The translations under genes were made by a program, and so were the position numbers. From NCBI GenBank assembly GCA_027069645.1, contig JALXEI010000162.1:1-18502 (forward strand): a stretch of 18,502 nucleotides of DNA, given 5' to 3'. Positions 1 through 6,142 of the stretch are shown here, one piece after another. The DNA comes from Hyphomicrobiales bacterium. GTDB lineage: Bacteria; Pseudomonadota; Alphaproteobacteria; Rhizobiales; JAKIUO01. A model generated the notes under the pieces. The model had not been told where the DNA came from. It was given only the letters and a program-made list of their open reading frames with translations, and did not search any database. The number at the start of each line of letters is the position of its first letter. Positions within the stretch are counted from its first letter, which is position 1.

Positions 1-389
1 GTATGGGTATAATCACGGCAGTCGCGACCGCCCACCCTGTACGGACGATCCGGAACAATACGGCCATAGTGACCACTATCGGGATTGCGCCATTCCCTGG
101 CAACACCGCTGCGACCGCTTTCGAGTGCGTCATATTCAGCCGCAGAAGCACGACGCCGGTCATTCTCGTCCAGAGCACGTCCGATATCGCTGCCGACGAT
201 CCCGCCAATCACCACACCGGCGATGGTCGCTGCAACCTTTCCCGATCCCTTGCCGAACTGATTGCCAATAGCACCCCCGGCAACAGCGCCAACAACTGCG
301 CCCATATCCTCGCGAGGCCCGCCACCGCAACCGGCAAGGCCAAGGGACAAGGGCAGTAAAAACATCGATGCAGTTAGAATTTTCTTCAT
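1..389 (-). CDS. Glycine-zipper surface-antigen lipoprotein (17 kDa antigen type), C-terminus cut by window edge
   Basis: The minus-strand frame begins MKKILTAS and has a short hydrophobic signal ending in the lipobox LAGC (Cys at about residue 21), so it should be lipidated and probably sits in the outer membrane. After it come two Gly/Ala-rich stretches (AVVGAVAGGAIG and IAGVVIGGIVGSDIG), the glycine-zipper 2TM pattern. A polar region follows (LDENDRRRA, WRNPDSGHYG), then CRDYTHT, which matches the conserved CREYTQT motif of the Rickettsia 17-kDa surface-antigen family. The frame runs off the left end of the window, so the C-terminus is missing. The ATG is supported by GGAG at 397-400, seven bases upstream. 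The cellular role of this family is poorly defined; envelope integrity is usually proposed. It is not obviously linked to the neighbouring two-component operon, being about 260 bases downstream of the kinase gene. Confidence 0.85.
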   Translation of the reverse strand, partial: MKKILTASMFLLPLSLGLAGCGGGPREDMGAVVGAVAGGAIGNQFGKGSGKVAATIAGVVIGGIVGSDIGRALDENDRRRASAAEYDALESGRSGVAREWRNPDSGHYGRIVPDRPYRVGGRDCRDYTH

Positions 390-411
390 TTTCCGGCTCC
401 GGAATAGCTGT

Positions 412-440
412 TGTTTATTTAAGGCCGGGCAGGGTTTCAA
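412..440 (-). promoter_or_regulatory. Candidate sigma-70 promoter for the lipoprotein gene
   Basis: On the minus strand there is TTGAAA (440-435), a 17-base spacer, then TAAACA (417-412). This would place the start site about 15 bases upstream of the lipoprotein ATG. The -35 match is good and the -10 match is weak, so this is only a candidate. The rest of 390-651 shows no gene. It does hold a 16-base near-palindrome centred on TCTGATCAGA at 574-589, which could be an operator or part of a terminator for the kinase gene. Confidence 0.3.
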
Positions 441-651
441 CATTTCACCTGCCATCAGCCTGTTCTGGATCCCGACGCCCCAACACCTGCGCACGAGTGA
501 CATGAAATGCGATCCGCATTGCAAGACAGTGTTGCAAGACCAGGGCGAAAATGGGACGAAAAACAACTGCAATGGTTCTGATCAGAGCCTTTACATATGA
601 CCTGATTGCCAGGATTTACAAAATATCAGCCCGGGAATGCGAACCGTGGCC

Positions 652-2148
652 TCATGATCTTGCAACAGGAAGCTCCACCTGTGCCCGCAAGCCGTTTTCG
701 GGCGAGGACTGAAGATCAAAGGTTCCGTTATACAGGTGCGCCAGATCGGCAACAATCGACAGGCCCAGCCCGGAGCCGGGCTGGTTTTCATCCAGCCGCT
801 GACCGCGCTGCATGGCCTGAACGCGTTTTTCGGCCGAAAGTCCGGGGCCGTCATCATCAACCCGGATGATGACAAAACCGGGCTTGTCCGGTGCCTCGTC
901 CACCGACAGCACAACTTCGCTCCTTGCCCATTTGAAGGCGTTATCGAGCAAATTGCCAAGTATCTCCTCAAGATCCTGCTGTTCACCATTGAACAAAAGG
1001 TCCTCCGGGCAGTCTATGTGTAACTGCACACCTTTATGCTTGTAAATTTTCTTCAGGGTCCGTGCCAGAGAGAGCATAACCGGCTGTATGGGGGTCGAAT
1101 TGCCGATAATCCCGACCTGGGCCGCCATGCGGGCGCGATCGAGATGATGACGCACCAGATCATTCATCAAACCCGTCTGTTTCCTGATGGTTGCCACAAG
1201 ATCGGCAATCTGCTCCGCGTCCCGCTCTCCCGCCTCCTGTACCTTGTCAATTTCGTTGGACATAACACTCAATGGCGTTTTAAGCGCATGGGCAAGATTG
1301 CCAACATGAGTGCGGGCGCGATCAACAATATCACGATTTGAACGAATAAGGGCATTGAGTTCTGTTTGCAACGGCTTGATTTCGACAGGAAAATTGCCGC
1401 CGAGATGATCTGCCTTGCCGGTTCGGATTGCCGTGAGCTTGCGTGAAATGACGTCGAGGGGGGCAAGACCATAGCGGACCTGTAAGAAACCGGTCAAAAC
1501 AAGACCGGTGCCAAGAACACCAAGGGCCAACACCAGCATGTTGCGGAAACGCACGACCTGTTTGTCAATTTCCGAGGAGGTAATGGCGACGGTAAAGGCG
1601 TAGCGATCACCTGCCTCGCCCGGATCGTCACCCCCCGCTGTCAGGATCTGCTCTATATAGCGCAATATCTGATCTTCAGGCCCCACCACATAACCGCGTC
1701 TGATTTTTTCCTCCGCAACGTCCCTGTCATCCAGATCATCCGGCGAGGTAATTCTGTGATCGAGCAGGGAATCGGATACAATTATGCTCCTTGGGGAAGT
1801 ATCAAGCGCCCTGATTTGCCAGTACCATCCCGAGAATGGCCGTTTGAACCTGGGCTCCCCCAGCTCGATGACCTTCAGTTCGGGACTTTTTTCACTTTCC
1901 TGCGACGATGAAGACTGATCGGAATTATCATGTGCATCTATTTCCCGTCCGAGTCGCAGAGCGAGAACAACAAGATTGTCGAGATGAACCTTGAGACGCT
2001 GGTCAAATGTCTGCTCGACAGCGCTACGATAATAGGAGGTCAGCGCAAAGGCTGTGAGGGGCAGGATGATAACAACCAGAAGCGCCGTCGAGGCCAGCAA
2101 ACGAAAACGCAGGGAATTGGGACGGAACAGACTTTTCATGGAATTCAT
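652..2148 (-). CDS. Sensor histidine kinase, FeuQ/PhoQ-like
   Basis: Inner-membrane two-component sensor of 498 residues. Transmembrane segments lie at about 17-39 and 203-223 and flank a periplasmic sensor domain of roughly 165 residues that contains an acidic, Ser-rich stretch at 71-90. A HAMP-like linker follows at about 224-276. The phosphoacceptor is His287 in NLAHALKTPLSVM, a motif typical of FeuQ/PhoQ proteins. The ATP-binding domain shows the N box NLLDNAFKWA (399-408), DDDGPGL (431-437) and GSGLGLS (458-464), so the kinase looks intact. The start chosen is the ATG at 2148, which overlaps the regulator stop as ATGA and implies translational coupling; a frame extension to 2181 lies inside the regulator gene and is unlikely. 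FeuQ of Sinorhizobium acts with FeuP to control cyclic glucan export; that this protein does the same is inference from motif similarity. The stimulus is unknown. Confidence 0.92.
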   Translation of the reverse strand: MNSMKSLFRPNSLRFRLLASTALLVVIILPLTAFALTSYYRSAVEQTFDQRLKVHLDNLVVLALRLGREIDAHDNSDQSSSSQESEKSPELKVIELGEPRFKRPFSGWYWQIRALDTSPRSIIVSDSLLDHRITSPDDLDDRDVAEEKIRRGYVVGPEDQILRYIEQILTAGGDDPGEAGDRYAFTVAITSSEIDKQVVRFRNMLVLALGVLGTGLVLTGFLQVRYGLAPLDVISRKLTAIRTGKADHLGGNFPVEIKPLQTELNALIRSNRDIVDRARTHVGNLAHALKTPLSVMSNEIDKVQEAGERDAEQIADLVATIRKQTGLMNDLVRHHLDRARMAAQVGIIGNSTPIQPVMLSLARTLKKIYKHKGVQLHIDCPEDLLFNGEQQDLEEILGNLLDNAFKWARSEVVLSVDEAPDKPGFVIIRVDDDGPGLSAEKRVQAMQRGQRLDENQPGSGLGLSIVADLAHLYNGTFDLQSSPENGLRAQVELPVARS

Positions 2149-2864
2149 TTGTCCGGCGCCGCATCGGGATCTGAAAGACAATAGCCCAGTCCACGCACGG
2201 TTTTGATCATGCCATCGGGAAGTTTTTTGCGCAATCGCCCGACAAACACCTCGATGGTATTGGAATCGCGGTCAAAATCCTGATCATAGAGATGCTCGAT
2301 CAGTTCGGTGCGCGAAACCACCCGGCCACAATGATGGACAAGATAGGAGAGAAGGCGAAACTCGTGAGATGTCAGTTTTATGGCATTGCCGTCAACTGTG
2401 ACACGCGAGGCTTTTGTATCCAGCCGCAAGGGACCGACCTCGATTTCACTGCTGGCATGACCGGCGCTGCGACGCAACAGGGCCCTTATCCGGGCGAGGA
2501 TTTCTTCCATATGGAACGGCTTGGCGACATAATCATCAGCACCGGCATCCATGCCCGCAACCTTGTCACTCCAGCGATCCCTTGCGGTCAGTATCAGCAC
2601 AGGCATGTTGCGCTGATTGCGTCGCCATTGCTCAAGGACACTTATGCCGTCCATGCGCGGCAGGCCAAGATCCAGAATGACGGCATCATAGGGTTCGGTA
2701 TCCCCCAGAAAATGCCCTTCTTCACCATCAAGAGCCGTATCAACCGCATAGCCTGCATCAATCAGAGCATCCACAAGCTGGCGATTAAGATCCGGTTCAT
2801 CCTCGACGACAAGCAAACGCACCTGACCATTATCCCTGTTTCGATTATCTCCAACAGCAGCCAT
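2145..2864 (-). CDS. OmpR-family response regulator, FeuP/PhoP-like
   Basis: DNA-binding partner of the downstream kinase, 239 residues. The receiver domain (about 16-130) has the acidic pair E21/D22, the phosphorylated Asp65 in VILDLGLPRMDG, Thr93 and Lys115 in DDYVAKPF. The C-terminal winged helix (about 140-232) has the OmpR/PhoB signature LTSHEFRLLSYL and the recognition-helix region NTIEVFVGRLRKKL. The N-terminus carries about 15 extra residues before the first receiver strand, so a later start is possible but no better internal start is evident; no strong ribosome site precedes the ATG at 2864. It lies 15 bases after the PepSY gene and overlaps the kinase gene by four bases, so the three genes are probably one operon. 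Direct targets cannot be read from this window. Confidence 0.92.
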   Translation of the reverse strand: MAAVGDNRNRDNGQVRLLVVEDEPDLNRQLVDALIDAGYAVDTALDGEEGHFLGDTEPYDAVILDLGLPRMDGISVLEQWRRNQRNMPVLILTARDRWSDKVAGMDAGADDYVAKPFHMEEILARIRALLRRSAGHASSEIEVGPLRLDTKASRVTVDGNAIKLTSHEFRLLSYLVHHCGRVVSRTELIEHLYDQDFDRDSNTIEVFVGRLRKKLPDGMIKTVRGLGYCLSDPDAAPDK

Positions 2865-2879
2865 TTATGAGTCTACGGC

Positions 2880-3257
2880 CTAGTAATAATTAATACCATA
2901 GCGACGCAAATTCCGTTTCACCCTGTTGATAATCCGGTCTTCAAGCTTTTTGCGACCATTCCCCTTGCGATGACCGGCAATTTTCTGCCCGCTGCGCGCA
3001 TCGATTGTGATATCCCGAACACGCTTTTTACCGGCAATAACCGTCAGCCTGTAGACATATCGCCCGCCGCGACGACACAGATTAATGCTGACGACTTCCC
3101 CCCCTCCCCGAATGGCACGATTACGCACCGCCCCGGGCTTCATGAGGCCATTTTTGGCAATCACGTCCCTGGCATCAGACCAGCTAATACATGCCGCTGC
3201 GACCTGCGTGGCCGACAGGAACACACTGGCAAAAACGACCATCGCCACTGTCCTCAC
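2880..3257 (-). CDS. Secreted PepSY-domain protein
   Basis: Small periplasmic protein of about 125 residues from the chosen start. A GTG at 3257 is preceded by GGGAG (3268-3272) and gives a classical signal peptide (VRTVAMVVFASVFLS, then AAA before Cys). An ATG at 3326 adds 23 residues before the signal, and an ATG at 3242 shortens it; both are less convincing. The mature part has a PepSY fold pattern: SWSDARDVIAKNGL, then GGRYVYRLTVI and a terminal strand with DITIDARSGQKI, followed by a very basic tail (KGNGRKKLEDRI, RVKRNLRRY). PepSY proteins are often inhibitors or ligand-sensing modules in the envelope. As the first gene of the operon with the regulator and kinase, it may modulate the kinase sensor domain in the way small periplasmic proteins do for FeuQ and PhoQ. 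That role is inference only. Confidence 0.8.
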   Translation of the reverse strand: MRTVAMVVFASVFLSATQVAAACISWSDARDVIAKNGLMKPGAVRNRAIRGGGEVVSINLCRRGGRYVYRLTVIAGKKRVRDITIDARSGQKIAGHRKGNGRKKLEDRIINRVKRNLRRYGINYY

Positions 3258-3450
3258 CGTGTTATATCTCCCAATTCCCACTATTGCTCTGTCCTCGATT
3301 TTTGCAAGTGACTTCCGGAACAACAAAACCGGACGCGACTCTGCCTCTGGTCCGGATCACTCTAGTGGATCGAACCTGAACATGACATGAACCGGCCAGG
3401 CAAAAAAACATTACTTCCGGGGTTATTTCCTTGCAGATCAGAAACATGGA

Positions 3451-3481
3451 AAACCCGTTCTTCATACTGAAGAACGGGTTT
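3451..3481 (-). terminator. Intrinsic terminator after the lytic transglycosylase gene
   Basis: A perfect 12-bp stem (3451-3462 with 3470-3481) closes a 7-base loop, 26 bases past the transglycosylase stop. Read on the minus strand the stem ends GGGTTTT, a short U tract. The stem is symmetric, but the side facing the plus strand has no T run, so it should act mainly on minus-strand transcripts. Confidence 0.7.
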
Positions 3482-3507
3482 AACACATGACAGGCTGTCA
3501 GGAAAAA

Positions 3508-4257
3508 CTAGCTGCGGCGCATATATCTGCGTACCCTGCCGACATAGCGACGGGTAATGCGGCTCTTGTTCCACGACCACATGAGGCCGGGACCGCGATT
3601 ATAACAGCCAATTGTCGCAGCGATATTGCCACGCGCACGACGATAGCAGTAATGCAGATATTTTGTTCCATAACGCATATTCGTGCGGGGATTGTATAAA
3701 TTACCGCGCGCCCCCAGTTGACGGGCTGTTGCCGGCATCAGTTGCATGAGACCACGCTCGCCCGAAGATCCGCGTGCGTTGACACGCCAGCCACTTTCAA
3801 CAGTCACAACAGCAGCAGCAAGGCTGAGAGGAAGCCCCTTGGGCTTGACACTCTTAAGTGTCGCCATCAGATGCCCGCGACTGCGCGGGATACTTCTGCG
3901 CCCCTTGCGGCGTACAGCTTTCTTCCTGTAGACTTTGCGCCTGTAGGTTTTTGCCGCAATACGCCTGATACGGGCGCGTTTTTTATAGGAACGCCTGGAA
4001 GAAACCCGTCTGGATGAGGACTTTCCGGCGACCGATTTCCGTGCAGCCCTGCGTTTCGCATAGCCGGCTTTCCGGTATCTCTTTTTGAACGCCTGTTTTC
4101 TTTCAACCTTGACGCGTTCCTTCTTTGGAAAACTGATCGCATCGGCTGGCGTTGTTACAGACGCCATCGCGACCGAAGAGCCGAGGAGAGCTGCCGCAAT
4201 GGTGAGTGCTGTAGCACCCAGCCATCCAGACCCCACAGACATCGCTTTTCTAATCAT
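3508..4257 (-). CDS. Secreted lytic murein transglycosylase (SLT family) with a hyper-basic linker
   Basis: Cleaves the glycan strands of peptidoglycan to 1,6-anhydromuramyl products; 249 residues. Residues 1-32 form a signal peptide ending SSVAMA. Residues about 45-128 are extremely rich in Arg and Lys (runs such as SSRRVSSRRSYKKRARIRR), with no globular pattern. Residues about 131-249 are the SLT domain: catalytic Glu154 in VTVESGWRVN, GLMQLMPATARQLG (169-182), NPRTNMRYGTKYL (189-201) and CYNRGPG (218-224). The start is ATG 4257, preceded by AGGGA nine bases upstream; an upstream extension to 4395 has no ribosome site. Its own terminator follows and a long leader precedes it, so it is a single-gene unit. 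It could serve general wall turnover or release of the neighbouring particle cluster; its position outside the late operon favours the former. Confidence 0.9.
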   Translation of the reverse strand: MIRKAMSVGSGWLGATALTIAAALLGSSVAMASVTTPADAISFPKKERVKVERKQAFKKRYRKAGYAKRRAARKSVAGKSSSRRVSSRRSYKKRARIRRIAAKTYRRKVYRKKAVRRKGRRSIPRSRGHLMATLKSVKPKGLPLSLAAAVVTVESGWRVNARGSSGERGLMQLMPATARQLGARGNLYNPRTNMRYGTKYLHYCYRRARGNIAATIGCYNRGPGLMWSWNKSRITRRYVGRVRRYMRRS

Positions 4258-4755
4258 CGTACTTTTCCCTGCTTGTTTCATTCGTTTAACGGGCGACTTG
4301 CCGGAACTATTCAGAGGACTATTCCCCTTCAACACGAGGTATTTACAAACCGGCAGAACCAAATCAACTTGATGCCCATAAAAACAACCCCGCATGGTGG
4401 CGGGCTTTTAGCACAGGAATTTCAGAGTTACCAACTATTTTTTTTGGATTTCACACACCAACACCTATTTGTCGCAACACTACTTTTGTCGCACGTATAA
4501 ATTGTCACATGCCTTTCAAATTGCATATTTTTGCACAATTTATAATTGCATTCTTCAATATCAATTTGAACACAAAGAACAATTGACGGTTCGAGCCCGG
4601 CGCGACAACCGGCCCGCAAGCTGCTCATCTAGTCTATTTGACAGAGGATTTACAGCGTTCCGGGTGTGGCAGATTGTCTACTAAAAAAAACGGACAGCTT
4701 TGACAGAAAACCGGTTGTTGACAGCAGAGATCCGGATCCGGCGTCCTCTCCCCGA
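4258..4755. other. Intergenic region between lytic transglycosylase and lysis gene; AT-rich segment with repeats, no gene seen
   Basis: No convincing coding frame. The segment at about 4430-4580 is much richer in A+T than its surroundings and is the likely promoter region for the transglycosylase. It holds a direct repeat TTTGTCGCA at 4468-4476 and 4485-4493 (17-base period), a palindrome CAATT-TAT-AATTG at 4536-4548 and two copies of AATTGCAT nearby. On the minus strand TTGATA (4563-4558), 16 bases, then TAAATT is a weak promoter candidate. At 4683-4690 a run of eight A (T on the minus strand) follows the lysis gene and could end its transcript, but I see no clear stem before it. A CCCC/GGGG mini-hairpin overlaps the lysis gene stop at 4749-4762. 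Confidence 0.5.
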
Positions 4756-4983
4756 TCAGGGGCGGTTGGTATCAGGCCCGAGACGATGACGCGCCAGAGC
4801 CCGGAAGATCACGCCGGAAATAAAACCGCCCGCTTCTATCAGCTTCAGAATCTGCTCAACAAGCTGCGTCTGTTCGCTCGCAGCAATTCCGTTAAAACCA
4901 AGCGTGCCAAGTATCAGGGCCGAGAATCCGATTATATTTGCCCAGATCGTCCGGCTTGAAAGATAGCTTTTCCATTGATTCAT
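4756..4983 (-). CDS. Holin-like small membrane protein from an internal in-frame start
   Basis: 75 residues starting MNQWKSYLSSRTIWANIIG, with a hydrophobic segment at about 14-35, an amphipathic stretch around 38-50, a second hydrophobic segment (AGGFISGVIF) and a basic, hydrophilic tail. This layout resembles small holins found beside endolysins in alphaproteobacterial phages. The ATG at 4983 has a strong ribosome site, AGGAG with six bases before the ATG, typical of a true gene start. The frame is continuous with the upstream endolysin, so the segment can be made alone, as the tail of a fusion, or both. I think separate synthesis is most likely. The holin assignment rests on size, topology and position, not on a unique motif. 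Confidence 0.65.
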   Translation of the reverse strand: MNQWKSYLSSRTIWANIIGFSALILGTLGFNGIAASEQTQLVEQILKLIEAGGFISGVIFRALARHRLGPDTNRP

Positions 4984-5847
4984 ATTCGTCTCCTGTGGTC
5001 TGTTTGCGGAATGGGGGCGAGGCATGTCACAAGGGCCTTGCCAGTGAATATCAGGTCGTTGTCTTGCTGTTTTTTGTCGCAACAGCCTTTTGCTGCGCGG
5101 CCCGAAGAGGCCATCCGGCCATAAATGATTTCGTTTCTGGAACCTGATCAAGGCCCGCCGGGTACGCGGACCGAACAGGCCGTCAACCGCGATACGAAAT
5201 CCGATTGCCCGCAATCGTCTTTGCAACATGGCAACCGCGGGGCCGGAATCCCCGTAACGCAGCAGGCCCCCGTTTCCTTGCGGTGAGGCAACCAGGCCGG
5301 GCAGCCATATTTTCATCGCGCGTTGCAAATAGCGCCGCCTGTCACGCAGGCCATTGAGACCGCCATTGATGCGCCTCGTGATCGCCCCGAGATTGTTGCG
5401 GTCAGCAAGGGTATTCAGTCCGTGGTGCCGCCAGTATTCGCAGGCAATGCGCAGGGAAATGCCGGGATCGCGCGCCAGCAGCGGATCAGCTTCAAGGTCA
5501 ATCCCGAGAATTTTCCCGTATCGGCGATAGTTGGCCCGTCCGGTCAGCTGAAAAATGCCACGCCCGCGAAATCGGGGTCCGTCTGCCCGATTGCGATTGC
5601 CCAGATCACGGCGATGGCCATAGCGGGCACGAAAATAGCTGTTGCTGCCATATTCTACCAGCGTGCGAAACCCCGCAGTCTCGTGAGCCGCCTGAGCCAG
5701 AAAATGACAAAGCCGCAACTTGTTGTCAGTCAGACCGTAATCAGCCAGCACATATGAATGACGAACCAGCCCCTCAAGGATATCCCGTCTCCCGCCGGGA
5801 CAAAAACGCTGCAACTGATCTTTGGTGAGAACAAGGGAGGAAGACAA
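4756..5847 (-). CDS. Phage-type endolysin (GH19-like plus peptidoglycan-binding domain) fused in frame to a holin-like segment
   Basis: One 363-residue open frame. Residues about 5-185 are a GH19/chitinase-like muramidase domain: AHETAGF with catalytic Glu56, a second acidic site Glu65 in LVEYGSNSYF, and GRGIFQLTGRANYRRYG (95-111). Residues about 195-257 are a peptidoglycan-binding type 1 domain (LRYGDSGPAVAMLQRRL; VDGLFGPRTRRALIRFQ). Residues 258-288 look like decoded spacer DNA. Residues 289-363 are a small membrane protein with its own ribosome site (see the holin entry). The start is TTG 5847, preceded by AAAGGGG; no ATG or GTG lies upstream of or within the catalytic domain in this frame, and the domain begins right there. 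An intrinsic terminator ends about 20 bases before the start. The enzyme probably lyses the host to release particles made by the upstream genes. Confidence 0.85.
   Translation of the reverse strand: MSSSLVLTKDQLQRFCPGGRRDILEGLVRHSYVLADYGLTDNKLRLCHFLAQAAHETAGFRTLVEYGSNSYFRARYGHRRDLGNRNRADGPRFRGRGIFQLTGRANYRRYGKILGIDLEADPLLARDPGISLRIACEYWRHHGLNTLADRNNLGAITRRINGGLNGLRDRRRYLQRAMKIWLPGLVASPQGNGGLLRYGDSGPAVAMLQRRLRAIGFRIAVDGLFGPRTRRALIRFQKRNHLWPDGLFGPRSKRLLRQKTARQRPDIHWQGPCDMPRPHSANRPQETNMNQWKSYLSSRTIWANIIGFSALILGTLGFNGIAASEQTQLVEQILKLIEAGGFISGVIFRALARHRLGPDTNRP
4984..4996 (-). promoter_or_regulatory. Internal Shine-Dalgarno site for the holin start
   Basis: On the minus strand the bases CAGGAGACGAAT precede the ATG at 4983. 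AGGAG with six-base spacing is as good as any ribosome site in the window, although it lies inside the endolysin open frame. This decides in favour of an internal start. Confidence 0.7.
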
Positions 5848-5867
5848 ATCAGGCCCCTTTCAGGCAA

Positions 5868-5894
5868 TAAAAAAGCCCTCCTGCCGGAAGGGCT
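5868..5894 (-). terminator. Intrinsic terminator directly upstream of the endolysin start
   Basis: The minus strand reads AGCCCTTCC, GGCA, GGAGGGCT, then six T. The stem is eight pairs, one of them G-T, with a tight loop and a clear U tract. It starts about 30 bases after the small membrane protein stop and its T run ends about 20 bases before the TTG of the endolysin, leaving no room for a new promoter. It fits the end of the structural transcript, with the lysis gene expressed by read-through. Confidence 0.8.
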
Positions 5895-5925
5895 GCAACA
5901 GAATGAGAAATCCGGGTAAAAGGAT

Positions 5926-6117
5926 CTATTCCGGCGGATGCTTTCGCCCGGTGCAGGCTTTCCGGAGCCGTGCCAGTCCCAGCCCGATCCCCAGCAACAG
6001 GGTGATGGTTGTCAGCACCACATTGAATTCGGCCAGCCAGCTCGCCCAGGCGGGAGAGGTGATCAGCCCGGCGGCAATCACCCCGTCCTGATTTCCGGAT
6101 GTTATATGAAGACTCAT
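5926..6117 (-). CDS. Small single-span membrane protein of the late cluster
   Basis: 63 residues. The N-terminal half is polar to amphipathic (MSLHITSGNQDGVIAAG, then SPAWASWLAEF), followed by one transmembrane helix (about 31-50, VVLTTITLLLGIGLGL) and a short basic cytoplasmic-type tail ending RKHPPE. AGGAACC lies upstream of the ATG at 6117. The gene starts 25 bases after the hub protein stop and is followed by a terminator, so it is probably the last gene of the main structural transcript. Its place between tail and lysis genes suggests a lysis or membrane role (second holin, antiholin or pinholin), but there is no specific motif. I do not recognise the family with confidence. Confidence 0.7.
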   Translation of the reverse strand: MSLHITSGNQDGVIAAGLITSPAWASWLAEFNVVLTTITLLLGIGLGLARLRKACTGRKHPPE

Positions 6118-6142
6118 AGGCTTTGGTTCCTGTTGCTTTTTT

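Noticed and set aside
4588..4600. GGTTCGAGCC resembling a tRNA T-loop, which could mark an integration site
   Set aside because: No acceptor, D or anticodon stems can be formed around it on either strand.
4638..4724. Three TTGACAG sequences on the plus strand (4638, 4700, 4718), each a consensus -35 box
   Set aside because: None has a -10 box at a suitable distance and no plus-strand gene follows; the adjacent genes read the other way.
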